Assembly: GCA_963663675.1 (NCBI GenBank)
Contig: OY760498.1
Location: forward strand, 682,001-746,000
Origin: CAINVV01 sp963663675
GTDB lineage: Bacteria > Bacteroidota > Bacteroidia > Bacteroidales > Prolixibacteraceae
Direction: 5' to 3'
Length of the DNA: 64,000 bases
Each line of letters begins with the position of its first letter. Within the stretch, counting starts at the first letter, position 1. Of this stretch, positions 34,626 through 44,751 are shown one piece after another. Both the position numbers and the translations under genes were made by a program. The notes under the pieces were generated by a model. The model had not been told where the DNA came from, made no database searches, and saw only the letters and a program-made list of their open reading frames with translations.

Positions 34626-36757
34626 TGATGGAGATAAAACAAGGGATATTGCAACGGTTTAAGGTGGTCTATTTTATGATCATCTTATCAACTTTGCTGA
34701 TACTCCTCCTTGTTGTCAAAATACAGTTTTCACCTTATTGGAGAGGCAAGAGCGAGATATTCAAGGTTGTAGAGATCCCGGTACAAGCCCGGCGCGGAAC
34801 TATCTGCGCCTCCGATGGCAGTCCGCTCGCGGCTTCAATTCCTCACTACAAGCTTAGAATGGACCTTACAGTTCCACCATTGAAAAGATATTTTGCACGT
34901 GATGTTGACTCACTGTCGATGATGCTTTCCAGGTTCTTCAGGGATAAATCGACTTCGGCCTACCGGCGTTCATTGACAGAAGCATTCCGGAAAGGGGATC
35001 GTTATTTCCTGATTTCCCCACACAAGGTTGATTATTACGAGCTTCAGAAAATCAAGAGATTCCCGATCTTCAGATTCGGGCAGTTCAAGGGTGGTCTTAT
35101 TACCGAACAGGATTATGAAAGAGTATATCCGCTTGGCAATGTAGAGAGCAGGACGCTTGGTAAATTGAAGGAGGGCGTTTCGGATGGCATGGCTGCACAG
35201 GTGGGCGCCTTCGGACTGGAAGAAATGTTTGAAGAGGATCTGAGCGGTGATCCGGGTCTGGCCCAGAAAGCCAATATATCCGGCCGGACGATGGAAGTGC
35301 ACCTGGAGGAACCAACAGACGGCTACGACCTGATTACAACCCTGGACGTGAAATTGCAGGACCAGGTTTCCTACTCCCTTCGCAAAATGATTGAGAAAAC
35401 GAAGGCGCAATTTGGCACTGCCATCCTGATGGAAGTCAAAACCGGCGATATCAAGGCCATCTCCAATTTTGGCAGAAACAGCGGGGGGCAGCTGATCCAG
35501 GGATACCAGAATTATGCACTTGGTCCGGCAGGCTGCACTGAACCCGGATCAACATTTAAGCTTGCTTCCCTGATGGCCGCGTTGGAGGATGGTAAGATCG
35601 ATACCTCGACCATTGTTGATACAGGAATAGGATTCTGGAACAACAAGGGCTGGAAGGTGACAGATTCGGATTACAAAAAGAAGGTTTACGGAAAGATCAG
35701 TGCCAAGCGTGTCTTCGAATTATCCTCAAATGTTGGAGTTGCAAAACTGATTACCAAGGCTTATACCGGAGAAGAGAAGGATTTCTTTGCCAGAATTCAT
35801 GATTTTGGGCTTGATACCCCCCATAAAGTTGGACTCAGTGGTGAAGCTGACCCTTATTTCAACCGGCCGGGAGGCAAAATGTGGTCGGGTGTGAGCCTGA
35901 CACAAATTTCCTATGGTTATGAGATCAAACTGACCCCAATGCAGATACTCTCCTTTTACAATGCAGTAGCCAATGATGGAACCATGATGCAACCCCGCCT
36001 GGTAAAGGCGATAGTCGAAAATGGTGAAATACGTGAAAGTTTCGGGACCAAAACCGCAAAAAGATCCATTTGCTCTAATAGTACGCTCAGAAAAGCCCAT
36101 GCCATGCTGGAAGGGGTAATCCTGAACGGTACCGGTGCCGGACTGAAGCCTGCAACTTATAAAATTGCAGGAAAGACAGGTACAGCACAGGTTGCCAATA
36201 AAAATGAAGGCTACGGAAGCAAGGGCCGCAAAGTGTACCAGGCTTCCTTTGCCGGCTATTTCCCGGCGGATGCGCCCAAATATTCCTGTATCGTGGTGAT
36301 CAACCACCCTTTGGGCGATTATTACGGAGCTTCGGTTGCCGGGCCTGTTTTCAGGCAGATAGCAGATTATGTCTATGCCTATGGGCTGGGACTGAAAAAG
36401 GACTTTGAATATTCCGGTCCGGAGATTGCAGAGGATTATCCCCGTTTTGCTGCCGGCAGGAAAAAAGATATAGCAAAAGTATTGGATGACCTGGATATTC
36501 TGAATGGTTGGAGTTTTTTCAAGTCGGAATGGGTGGAAGCTAATGGAGAAGATGATGGTGTCGCACTGAAGAACAGGGAGATCAAACCTGGCATGATTCC
36601 TAATGTGAAGGGAATGGGTGCGACCGACGCCGTTTACCTGCTTGAAAAGTCCGGTCTAAGGGTTTCTCTGCGGGGATTCGGGAAAGTTAAATCACAATCT
36701 CTGAGGGCCGGTGATCCGATGAGGAAAGGGCAGAGTATCATGATTACTCTTGGATGA
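34625..36757 (+). CDS. ftsI: Penicillin-binding protein FtsI/PBP3 with C-terminal PASTA domain
   Basis: The septal transpeptidase. A 710-residue bitopic protein has a membrane helix at about 14-32, a PBP dimerisation domain, and a transpeptidase domain with STFK (Ser309 nucleophile), SSN (367-369) and KTG (517-519). A single PASTA domain at the C-terminus (about 650-710, PNVKGMGATDAVYLLEKSGL) may sense muropeptide. PASTA on FtsI is usual in Bacteroidota. The ATG shares a base with the ftsL stop (TAATG); a second ATG follows at once. Confidence 0.95.
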   Translation: MMEIKQGILQRFKVVYFMIILSTLLILLLVVKIQFSPYWRGKSEIFKVVEIPVQARRGTICASDGSPLAASIPHYKLRMDLTVPPLKRYFARDVDSLSMMLSRFFRDKSTSAYRRSLTEAFRKGDRYFLISPHKVDYYELQKIKRFPIFRFGQFKGGLITEQDYERVYPLGNVESRTLGKLKEGVSDGMAAQVGAFGLEEMFEEDLSGDPGLAQKANISGRTMEVHLEEPTDGYDLITTLDVKLQDQVSYSLRKMIEKTKAQFGTAILMEVKTGDIKAISNFGRNSGGQLIQGYQNYALGPAGCTEPGSTFKLASLMAALEDGKIDTSTIVDTGIGFWNNKGWKVTDSDYKKKVYGKISAKRVFELSSNVGVAKLITKAYTGEEKDFFARIHDFGLDTPHKVGLSGEADPYFNRPGGKMWSGVSLTQISYGYEIKLTPMQILSFYNAVANDGTMMQPRLVKAIVENGEIRESFGTKTAKRSICSNSTLRKAHAMLEGVILNGTGAGLKPATYKIAGKTGTAQVANKNEGYGSKGRKVYQASFAGYFPADAPKYSCIVVINHPLGDYYGASVAGPVFRQIADYVYAYGLGLKKDFEYSGPEIAEDYPRFAAGRKKDIAKVLDDLDILNGWSFFKSEWVEANGEDDGVALKNREIKPGMIPNVKGMGATDAVYLLEKSGLRVSLRGFGKVKSQSLRAGDPMRKGQSIMITLG

Positions 36758-36835
36758 AGGATGAAAGGAGTTTGGCATATATAACAGAACCTTAGCTTTT
36801 GGATTTGTGAATACAAATAACCTGAGGCCATAAAA

Positions 36836-38308
36836 ATGAAGAAAATGTATTTAGCTGACATATTATCAGGTATTGAAGGTTTGACAGTATCGGGAGATAC
36901 CGGGATCGTGATTACGGGTATAGCTTTTGACTCGCGCAATATGAAGGAGGGAAACCTCTTTGTTGCCTTATCAGGCACACATACCGATGGTCACCAGTAT
37001 ATCCCCGTAGCGCTGGGAAAAGGAGCTGCAGCTGTGATGTGCACAACCTTACCGGTAAATCCGGATTCCTCCGTAACCTGGATACTGTCATCTAACACAG
37101 GTGCGGACCTTGGAAAGGCAGCCGCCAATTTTTATGATCAGCCTTCCCGGAAGATGAAAGTAGTGGGAGTTACCGGAACAAATGGCAAAACAACAACAGC
37201 TACTCTGCTTTACAGGCTTTTTACTGCGCTTGGTCATACCTGCGGGCTATTCTCAACCGTATGCAATTATATAGGAGATAAGAAACTGTCGGCCACACAT
37301 ACTACTCCGGATTCGATTCAGTTGCAACAGTCAATGGCTGAAATGGCAACTGCCGGCTGTACCTATTGTTTTATGGAGGTAAGCTCACATGCCGTTGATC
37401 AGCAGCGGATTGCGGGAATAATATTCGATGGGGCCATTTTCACCAACCTGACCCATGATCACCTCGACTACCACAAAACATTTGCCTCCTACCGGGATGC
37501 TAAAAAGGGATTTTTTGATCAATTACCAGTTGAAGCGTTTGCACTGACCAATGTGGACGACAAGAACGGACCTGTGATGTTGCAGAATTGCAAGGCCAGA
37601 AAGTTTACATACTCTGCCCGTACGATGGCTGACTTTAAGGTCAAAGTTGTTGAAAGTCATTTTGACGGCATGTTGTTGAACATCAACGGTAAAGAATTCT
37701 GGAATCATTTTGCGGGAAACTTTAATGCCTATAACCTCCTGGCAGTATATGGCTCAGCGGTCCTGCTGGATGCCGATCCTGAAGAGGTGCTCCGGGTCAT
37801 GAGTCAGCTCAAACCGGTCGATGGGCGGTTCGAAATATTCCGTTCTCCCATAGGCTATTTTGCGGTGGTCGATTATGCGCACACTCCTGATGCACTAAAA
37901 AATGTTCTGTCGACTATCAATGAGGCAAAAACCGGAAATCCGATGGTCTTTTGCGTCGTTGGCGCCGGTGGTGACCGCGATAAAACGAAAAGGCCGGAAA
38001 TGGCGGCGGAAGCGGTCCGGGCAAGCGACCGGCTTATCCTGACATCGGATAATCCACGGTCTGAGGAGCCTGATCAGATCATTGCAGACATGATGGCAGG
38101 GATACCTGCAGGAATGCGGGATAAAGTGCTGGCAATTTCCAACCGGAAGGAAGCTATCCGAACAGCCTGCATGATGGCCCATAAAGGGGATATTATCCTC
38201 ATCGCAGGAAAGGGGCATGAGGATTACCAGGAAATCAAAGGGGTGAAATATCACTTTGATGACCGTGAAATAGTGAAAGAAATATTCAATGCATCTACCA
38301 TAAACTAA
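36836..38308 (+). CDS. murE: UDP-MurNAc-tripeptide synthetase (meso-diaminopimelate adding)
   Basis: A cytoplasmic Mur ligase that adds the third residue of the stem peptide. The ATP loop is GVTGTNGKTT (Lys118). The DNPRSEEP motif near residue 400 is the meso-DAP-type signature, so the murein should contain DAP. The KGHEDYQ end is conserved. Full length at 490 aa. It lies 78 nt after ftsI. murF is not in this cluster. Confidence 0.96.
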   Translation: MKKMYLADILSGIEGLTVSGDTGIVITGIAFDSRNMKEGNLFVALSGTHTDGHQYIPVALGKGAAAVMCTTLPVNPDSSVTWILSSNTGADLGKAAANFYDQPSRKMKVVGVTGTNGKTTTATLLYRLFTALGHTCGLFSTVCNYIGDKKLSATHTTPDSIQLQQSMAEMATAGCTYCFMEVSSHAVDQQRIAGIIFDGAIFTNLTHDHLDYHKTFASYRDAKKGFFDQLPVEAFALTNVDDKNGPVMLQNCKARKFTYSARTMADFKVKVVESHFDGMLLNINGKEFWNHFAGNFNAYNLLAVYGSAVLLDADPEEVLRVMSQLKPVDGRFEIFRSPIGYFAVVDYAHTPDALKNVLSTINEAKTGNPMVFCVVGAGGDRDKTKRPEMAAEAVRASDRLILTSDNPRSEEPDQIIADMMAGIPAGMRDKVLAISNRKEAIRTACMMAHKGDIILIAGKGHEDYQEIKGVKYHFDDREIVKEIFNASTIN

Positions 38309-38313
38309 ACATA

Positions 38314-39564
38314 ATGTTGTATTATCTCTTCAGATACCTTCAAAATTATGATATTCCGGGAGCGAGGATGTTCGAATACATCTCTTTCCGCTCTTCAATG
38401 GCAGTGATTTTTGCTTTGTTCATCTCCACCATTTGGGGAAAAAGAGTGATTCGTATTTTGCAGCGCCAGCAGATTGGCGAGGAAATCCGGGATCTTGGCC
38501 TCGAAGGACAAATGCAGAAAAAAGGTACGCCAACCATGGGCGGAATCATTATCCTGATGTCTATCCTCATACCTGTACTGCTTTTTGCCCAGCTCGAAAA
38601 TGTATATATCATCCTGATGATTATTTCAACCATATGGTTGGGAGTCATCGGATTCATTGACGACTATATCAAGGTTTTCCTGAAAGACAAACAGGGACTG
38701 GCAGGCAGATTCAAAATTATGGGTCAGGTGATGCTGGGACTTATTGTCGCCGGGACTCTCTATTTCAATGAAGATGTGATCGTGAGGGACCAGGTTTATC
38801 TTCCCAACGGACGAGTGAAAACAGAATCCGTTGTAAACCCGCAAACAGGTAAAAAGGAGACACGCCAGGTAACGATCGACAGAAAGTCGACCGAAACAAC
38901 CATCCCATTTATCAAGGATCACCAGTTTGATTACAAATCCCTGGTAAAATTTACCGGACCGAGCGCAGATATTGTTGTCTGGTTCCTTTACGCCTTGGTA
39001 ATCATTTTCATTATAACGGCGGTTTCGAACGGGGCCAATCTTACGGACGGGCTGGACGGGTTGGCGACCGGGGTTTCGGCTATCAGCGGGACCACACTCG
39101 GAGTCTTCGCCTATCTGAGTGGTAACTTTATCTATGCAGGATACCTCAATATCATGTATATACCTTATATCGGCGAACTTACAGTCTTTATCTCCGCCTT
39201 TATTGGTGCCTGTATCGGATTCCTTTGGTACAACTCCTATCCTGCACAGGTGTTCATGGGGGATACCGGCAGCCTGTCGCTTGGAGGAATTCTGGCAGTC
39301 TTTGCCATTATCATCCGGAAAGAAATCCTGATTCCACTACTATGTGGCATCTTTCTCATTGAAAACCTGTCAGTTATGATTCAGGTCCTTTATTTCAAAT
39401 ATACCAAAAAGAAATTTGGAGTGGGCAGGAGAGTTTTTCTGATGGCTCCCCTTCACCACCATTTCCAGAAAAAGGGATTTCCGGAGGCAAAAATCGTGAC
39501 AAGGTTCTGGATTGTTGGAATTATTCTTTCAGTATTGACAATAGCAACCCTTAAAATCAGGTAG
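38314..39564 (+). CDS. mraY: Phospho-N-acetylmuramoyl-pentapeptide transferase
   Basis: Makes lipid I from UDP-MurNAc-pentapeptide and undecaprenyl phosphate; polytopic inner-membrane enzyme. Catalytic segments include KKGTPTMGG, the Asp pair in GFIDDYIKV, ANLTDGLDGLA and MGDTGSLSLGG, with APLHHHFQKKG near the C-terminus. At 416 residues it is about 55 longer than the E. coli enzyme. The excess is a hydrophilic loop at about 157-205 (rich in Lys, Thr and Arg), seen in other Bacteroidota MraY as I recall. Confidence 0.96.
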   Translation: MLYYLFRYLQNYDIPGARMFEYISFRSSMAVIFALFISTIWGKRVIRILQRQQIGEEIRDLGLEGQMQKKGTPTMGGIIILMSILIPVLLFAQLENVYIILMIISTIWLGVIGFIDDYIKVFLKDKQGLAGRFKIMGQVMLGLIVAGTLYFNEDVIVRDQVYLPNGRVKTESVVNPQTGKKETRQVTIDRKSTETTIPFIKDHQFDYKSLVKFTGPSADIVVWFLYALVIIFIITAVSNGANLTDGLDGLATGVSAISGTTLGVFAYLSGNFIYAGYLNIMYIPYIGELTVFISAFIGACIGFLWYNSYPAQVFMGDTGSLSLGGILAVFAIIIRKEILIPLLCGIFLIENLSVMIQVLYFKYTKKKFGVGRRVFLMAPLHHHFQKKGFPEAKIVTRFWIVGIILSVLTIATLKIR

Positions 39565-39566
39565 AT

Positions 39567-40907
39567 ATGGACAAAAAGCGGTTGGTAGTTCTGGGTGGAG
39601 GCGAAAGCGGGGTAGGTGCTGCTATTCTCGGTTTAGCCAAGGGGTTTGATCCGTTTGTATCAGACCTGGGACCCATTCTGCCTGCTTATAAAGATGATCT
39701 ACTGGCGTATGGCATTCCTTTCGAAGAAAATCAGCATACGCCTGACCTGGTTCTCAATGCCGACCTGGTAGTGAAAAGCCCGGGCATTCCTGACAAGGCG
39801 CCTATTGTTCAGTCGTTGAGAAAAGCTGGAATCAGCATTATATCTGAAATTGAGTTCGCAGGGCGTTATACCAGTGCCACCACGATTTGCATCACGGGAA
39901 GTAATGGCAAGACAACCACAACCCTCCTGATCTATGATTTACTGATGCGTGCCGGATTAAATGTCGGTTTGGCAGGCAACATCGGGAAAAGCTTTGCAAG
40001 ACAGGTAGCAGAGGAACAGCATGATTTTTACGTGCTTGAGATTTCCAGTTTTCAGTTGGATGGTATGTTTGATTTCCGTGCCAATGTGGCCATCCTTACG
40101 AATATAACTCCTGATCATCTCGACCGTTACGAGTACAAACTTGAGAATTACATCGACTCGAAGTTTCGGATCACCCAAAATCAGACAAAAGATGATTTTT
40201 TCATTTACAACGATGATGATCCTGTTATTAGCTCAGAATTGACCAAACGAAAACTCCAGGGCAGAAAATTGCCCTTTTCAATCCTGCACGAAGTGGAAGA
40301 GGGTGCATGGGTAGAAGACAAAACAATGAAAATAAATGTATTCAATAATATTTTTGATATGACAATATTAGAACTGGCTCTTCAGGGGAAACACAACCTG
40401 AACAATTCGATGGCAGCGGGTATTTCCGGCATGGTACTCAAACTTCGCAAGGATGATATCCGGGAATGTCTCAGCGATTTTCAGGGTGTTGAGCACCGGC
40501 TGGAAAGATTCATGCGTGTTCATGACATTGAGTTCATCAACGATTCAAAAGCCACCAATATTAATTCTGTTTGGTATGCGCTTGAAAGCATGTCTACCAA
40601 AGTAGTATGGATAGTCGGGGGAATCGACAAAGGAAATGATTACTCCGAGCTTTTTGATCTGGTTAAGGAGAAGGTAAAAGCCATTGTCTGCCTTGGCGTG
40701 GACAACAGCAAGATAATCACTGCCTTCAAGGATAAAGGCATTGAGATAGTTGAAACAAGGAGTATGGAAGAAGCTGTCCGCAGTTCCTACTTTCTCGCTT
40801 CTAAGGGAGATTCAGTTTTGCTGTCGCCAGCCTGCGCAAGTTTTGACCTTTTCCGGAATTATGAGGATCGTGGCCGCCAGTTCAAGGAGGCAGTCAGAAA
40901 TCTTTAG
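39567..40907 (+). CDS. murD: UDP-N-acetylmuramoyl-L-alanine--D-glutamate ligase
   Basis: Adds D-Glu to UDP-MurNAc-Ala. The N-terminal Rossmann segment is LGGGESGVGAA and the ATP loop ITGSNGKTTT is near residues 112-121. FEGVEHR-like FQGVEHRLE, NDSKATNINS and LLSPACASFDLFRNYEDRG are family landmarks. It has 446 residues. It starts 2 nt after mraY. Copy B of the leader-type repeat separates it from ftsW. Confidence 0.96.
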   Translation: MDKKRLVVLGGGESGVGAAILGLAKGFDPFVSDLGPILPAYKDDLLAYGIPFEENQHTPDLVLNADLVVKSPGIPDKAPIVQSLRKAGISIISEIEFAGRYTSATTICITGSNGKTTTTLLIYDLLMRAGLNVGLAGNIGKSFARQVAEEQHDFYVLEISSFQLDGMFDFRANVAILTNITPDHLDRYEYKLENYIDSKFRITQNQTKDDFFIYNDDDPVISSELTKRKLQGRKLPFSILHEVEEGAWVEDKTMKINVFNNIFDMTILELALQGKHNLNNSMAAGISGMVLKLRKDDIRECLSDFQGVEHRLERFMRVHDIEFINDSKATNINSVWYALESMSTKVVWIVGGIDKGNDYSELFDLVKEKVKAIVCLGVDNSKIITAFKDKGIEIVETRSMEEAVRSSYFLASKGDSVLLSPACASFDLFRNYEDRGRQFKEAVRNL

Positions 40908-40944
40908 AATGATTTTAAATAAATGATTCAATAACCTGATATTC

Positions 40945-41032
40945 ATGAAATACCCATGAGAATGTTTTCACTCCGACCGAAAATGAATAGGTGGGTATTC
41001 CATCAGGCAATTAACAACGAAATTATATTCTG
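40945..41032 (+). repeat. Leader-type dispersed repeat, copy B (directly upstream of ftsW, inside the dcw cluster)
   Basis: An 88-nt element ending at the ftsW ATG. Outer stem ATGAAATACCCAT (40945-40957) pairs with GGTGGGTATTCCAT (ending 41003). The inner stem is TTTTC with GAAAA. The 29-nt spacer leads to ATGAA. It fills most of the 125-nt murD-ftsW gap, the widest gap within the murD-murC part of the cluster. Confidence 0.8.
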
Positions 41033-42253
41033 ATGAAATTCAGCGAATATATAAGCAGATTGAAGGGAGACAGAAAGATATGGATGGTAATCTTCTTTTT
41101 GTCATTCATTTCTATTCTGATAGTTTATAGTTCGACGGGTGCACTGGCTTTCAGGCGGTCAAACGGCAATACCACCTATTACATCATCAGGCAGGTAATC
41201 GTTCAGTTACTTGGTTTTCTGGTTATATTGCTGATGATCAAGAATTTTAGTGTGAAGTACTATAATAAAAGAGCTAACCTTGCATTGTTGCTGGCCATGG
41301 GATGTATTGTTGTTGGGATTTTGATTGGCAGGGGCTCCGGTCGGACCATCCCCCTTGGCTTTTTCAGCTTTCAGCCGGCGGAACTCGCAAAAGTGGCAAT
41401 CATAATGTGGGTGGCCAGGTTATTGTCTACCATGAAAGAGAATGATGAGTCCAAAAGAAATGTCTTCTTCAAAATAGCAGGAGGATTGGCCATTATGGCA
41501 GTTTTGCTACTCAAGGTAAATTTCTCGTCGGCCGTATTGATTTGCTCTACTGCATTTATCATGATGTTTGTTGCCCAGGTACCTTTGAGGTATCTTCTGG
41601 GAACCGTTGTGATTGTATTGGTCCTTGCCATATCATTGTTCCTGGTTCGCAACACCTTGCCGGATATGTTTTACAAAGGCACCAGGCTGGAAACAGTATT
41701 TAACAGGGTTGACCGGTATGTTTCAGGAAAAGACCCAAAACAGGAAGAGGGCATTACGCAGGATGAATTTGCAAAGATTGCCATTTACAACGGAGGCTTT
41801 TTTGGAGTTGGTGCCGGGAAGGGAGATATAAGCAACAGGATGAGTGCCGCTTACAACGACTTTGTCTTTGCAATAATTGTTGAAGAGTACGGACTGTTTG
41901 GGGCTGCTTTTATCGTGATTCTCTATCTCATCCTGCTCACAAGAGGCCTGATGATTATCAAAGCCTGTAAAAGGACTTTCCCCCTCTACCTGGCTACCGG
42001 TGCTGTGACCCTGATCCTGCTGCAGGCATTGGTTAATATGGGCGTATCCTCGGGGGCAATACCTGTGACAGGTCAGCCACTTCCCTGGATTAGCTGGGGA
42101 GGGACATCGCAAATTTTTACCGCCATTGTGTTCGGATTTTTGCTCAGCATAAGCGCTGAAAATCAATCGGAACTACTCCGGCAGGATAAAACTGAACAAC
42201 CTGAGGTCGAGGATTATACTGATGATGAAATTGTATTGAATATTGAAAAATAA
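41033..42253 (+). CDS. ftsW: Peptidoglycan glycosyltransferase FtsW (SEDS)
   Basis: The SEDS-family septal peptidoglycan polymerase that partners FtsI. It has 406 residues and about ten membrane helices. SEDS landmarks include FSFQPAELAKVAIIMWVA, the loop Asp region with QEEGITQDEFAKIAIYNGG, and GQPLPWISWGGTS, the conserved end signature. A short acidic cytoplasmic tail follows. The start ATG is preceded by repeat copy B. Confidence 0.96.
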   Translation: MKFSEYISRLKGDRKIWMVIFFLSFISILIVYSSTGALAFRRSNGNTTYYIIRQVIVQLLGFLVILLMIKNFSVKYYNKRANLALLLAMGCIVVGILIGRGSGRTIPLGFFSFQPAELAKVAIIMWVARLLSTMKENDESKRNVFFKIAGGLAIMAVLLLKVNFSSAVLICSTAFIMMFVAQVPLRYLLGTVVIVLVLAISLFLVRNTLPDMFYKGTRLETVFNRVDRYVSGKDPKQEEGITQDEFAKIAIYNGGFFGVGAGKGDISNRMSAAYNDFVFAIIVEEYGLFGAAFIVILYLILLTRGLMIIKACKRTFPLYLATGAVTLILLQALVNMGVSSGAIPVTGQPLPWISWGGTSQIFTAIVFGFLLSISAENQSELLRQDKTEQPEVEDYTDDEIVLNIEK

Positions 42254-42257
42254 ATAT

Positions 42258-43370
42258 ATGGACAACCATCGGTTCATCGTAAGCGGCGGAGGCACAGGGG
42301 GGCATATTTTTCCTGCGCTTTCTATCGCTGAAGGTCTGAAACAACGCTTCCCTGATGCGGAAATACTCTTCGTAGGTGCGTTGGGAAAGATGGAAATGGA
42401 AAAAGTGCCTGCAGCAGGTTTCCCTATTGTCGGACTGCCGGTTGCCGGATTTCACCGCGGTGAGATTTGGCGGAATCTGTTCTTTTTACCAAAATTGATG
42501 TCATCATTGCTGAAAGCGAGGAGCGTAGTCCGTAAATTCAAACCGGATTGTGTCATAGGAGTAGGCGGATACGCCAGCGGACCGGTACTGAAAGTGGCCG
42601 CCCAGATGGGTATTCCGACTATTTTGCAGGAACAGAACTCCTATGCAGGTGTTACGAACAGGTTGCTTGGGAAAAAGGCCAACAAAATTTGTGTTGCTTA
42701 CAAAAATATGGAGCGGTTTTTCCCCAGGGAGAAGATTGTATTTACCGGAAACCCCATCAGGAACGGATTGGAAAACCTGGACGGGAAAAGGAGCGAAGCT
42801 TTAAAATTTTTCGGACTGGATTCGGACAGGCCTGTTATTCTGGTTGTTGGAGGAAGTCTGGGTGCACGTTCCCTGAACAATGGCATTCGTTCGAAGCTGG
42901 ATATGATTCGTTTGTCAGGGGTGCAGATACTTTGGCAGACTGGTAAGATATATTTCCAGGAATTAAAAGGGGAACTGGACAGGAACCCTGCCGCAAATGT
43001 TCATCTTCTTGAGTTCATTCAAAGGATGGACCTGGCTTTTGCAGCTGCCGACCTGGTTATTTCCAGGGCCGGTGCTGGAACTATCAGCGAATTGTGTGTT
43101 GTCGGCAAGCCTGTTATTCTTGTACCTTCGCCTAATGTGGCTGAAGATCATCAGACAGCCAATGCCCGGACCCTGGCTGATATGGGCGCGGCTTTGCTGA
43201 TAAGTGATTCAGAGGTAAATAGCAGGCTTGTTGAAGAAGCCCTGGCACTTGTAGGTGACGGGGAACGGCTTGCAGCCCTGGCAGAAAATATTGAAAAGAT
43301 GGCAACACCATCGGCAACAAATGATATTGTTGAGGTTATTGTTTCATTGTTAAATGGGAAAAATGACTGA
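42258..43370 (+). CDS. murG: UDP-GlcNAc:lipid I N-acetylglucosaminyltransferase
   Basis: A GT28 enzyme that completes lipid II at the inner face of the membrane. I start it at the ATG at 42258 (370 aa); a TTG at 42243 would overlap ftsW. G-loops are visible in SGGGTGGHIFPAL and VVGGSLGARSLN. GVGGYASGP and SRAGAGTISEL are conserved sites. The end overlaps murC by 8 nt. Confidence 0.96.
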   Translation: MDNHRFIVSGGGTGGHIFPALSIAEGLKQRFPDAEILFVGALGKMEMEKVPAAGFPIVGLPVAGFHRGEIWRNLFFLPKLMSSLLKARSVVRKFKPDCVIGVGGYASGPVLKVAAQMGIPTILQEQNSYAGVTNRLLGKKANKICVAYKNMERFFPREKIVFTGNPIRNGLENLDGKRSEALKFFGLDSDRPVILVVGGSLGARSLNNGIRSKLDMIRLSGVQILWQTGKIYFQELKGELDRNPAANVHLLEFIQRMDLAFAAADLVISRAGAGTISELCVVGKPVILVPSPNVAEDHQTANARTLADMGAALLISDSEVNSRLVEEALALVGDGERLAALAENIEKMATPSATNDIVEVIVSLLNGKND

Positions 43371-44751
43371 ACTGGAAAACATTAAAAGCATTTACCTGCT
43401 TGGCATAGGCGGAATCGGAATGAGTGCGCTTGCGCGATATTTTAAATTTGGGGGACATTTTGTCTCCGGGTATGACAAGACCCCGTCTCCCCTGACCGAT
43501 GAATTGATTGCCGAGGGAATTCCTGTGCATTTTATTGAAGACCAGGGCCTTATGCCTCCATTGTCGGACAGGGATTCGACATTGGTCATTTACACACCGG
43601 CTGTGCCGGAAAGCTTTGGTGAAATGATCTGGTTGCGCGTGAACAATTTTAATATCGTCAAGCGTTCACAGGTACTGGGATACCTTAGCATGGGGAAAAA
43701 ATGCATTGCCGTTGCGGGCACACATGGTAAAACGTCGGTCACAACCATGACCGCTTACCTTCTCAAACAATCTGTTGTTGACTGCTTTGCCTTCATGGGA
43801 GGAGTTTCCCGAAATTACGGGACGAATATGCTCTTGCCTGCAAATGACAGCAACCTGATGGTGGCTGAGGCAGATGAGTTCGACAGGTCCTTTCTCAGGT
43901 TGTATCCTGAGATGGCGGTCATCACCTGGATGGATCCCGATCATCTTGATATTTACGGGACTGCAGGACAACTGGTGGAGGCCTTTGCTATTTTTGTTTC
44001 ACAGATTAACAAAGGCGGGACATTGCTATACCGGGAAGGTGTGGCCATCGACCGCAAATGGAATACCGGGATTCGCTATTTCACTTATTCCGCATCAGAG
44101 CCAGCCGATTTTATGGCTGCAAATGTGATGGTCAAAGATGGAGCCTATGAGTTTGACCTGGTTTCTCCGCTTGGCGAAATCAAAGGGATCAAACTGAATT
44201 ATCCAGGGCTGATGAATGTTGAAAATATGACAGCCGCCATCTCAATGGCGCTTCTGAACGGTGTCAGCAAGTCTGAGATTCTGGCTTCTGTGCCTGATTA
44301 CAAGGGTGTTGAAAGACGATTTGACATCCGTTACAAAGGCAAAAAAACGATCTATATCGATGATTACGGTCATCATCCGAGAGAGTTGGAGGCAACCATC
44401 AAATCTGTCCGCCACCTCTTTCCGGGAAGGAAAATTACAGGAATTTTTCAGCCGCATCTTTTCACAAGGACAAGGGATTTTGCACCTGGTTTTGCTGAAA
44501 GCCTCGATTTGCTGGATGAGGCCCTGGTGATGGAAATTTATCCCGCCAGGGAAGAGCCAATCCCCGGAGTGGATGCAGGAATGATACTCGATATGATGAA
44601 GCTGAAATCTAAAAGACGATGTTCAGCAAAAGATTTTCCGGCAATTCTGGATGATTATCAACTGGATATTTTACTGACACTGGGTGCTGGCGACATTGAT
44701 CGTCTTGTTAAACCACTGGTAAACTATTTGAAGGAGAAAGAAGATGTTTAA
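43363..44751 (+). CDS. murC: UDP-N-acetylmuramate--L-alanine ligase
   Basis: Adds the first amino acid of the stem peptide. The start is taken as the ATG at 43363 (462 aa, MTELENIKS); an ATG three codons earlier is possible. Landmarks are LLGIGGIGMSALAR at the N-terminus, ATP loop VAGTHGKTSVT, and EADEFDRSFL and DDYGHHPREL further on. It overlaps murG at the start and ftsQ at the end by 8 nt each, which implies strong coupling. Confidence 0.95.
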   Translation: MTELENIKSIYLLGIGGIGMSALARYFKFGGHFVSGYDKTPSPLTDELIAEGIPVHFIEDQGLMPPLSDRDSTLVIYTPAVPESFGEMIWLRVNNFNIVKRSQVLGYLSMGKKCIAVAGTHGKTSVTTMTAYLLKQSVVDCFAFMGGVSRNYGTNMLLPANDSNLMVAEADEFDRSFLRLYPEMAVITWMDPDHLDIYGTAGQLVEAFAIFVSQINKGGTLLYREGVAIDRKWNTGIRYFTYSASEPADFMAANVMVKDGAYEFDLVSPLGEIKGIKLNYPGLMNVENMTAAISMALLNGVSKSEILASVPDYKGVERRFDIRYKGKKTIYIDDYGHHPRELEATIKSVRHLFPGRKITGIFQPHLFTRTRDFAPGFAESLDLLDEALVMEIYPAREEPIPGVDAGMILDMMKLKSKRRCSAKDFPAILDDYQLDILLTLGAGDIDRLVKPLVNYLKEKEDV

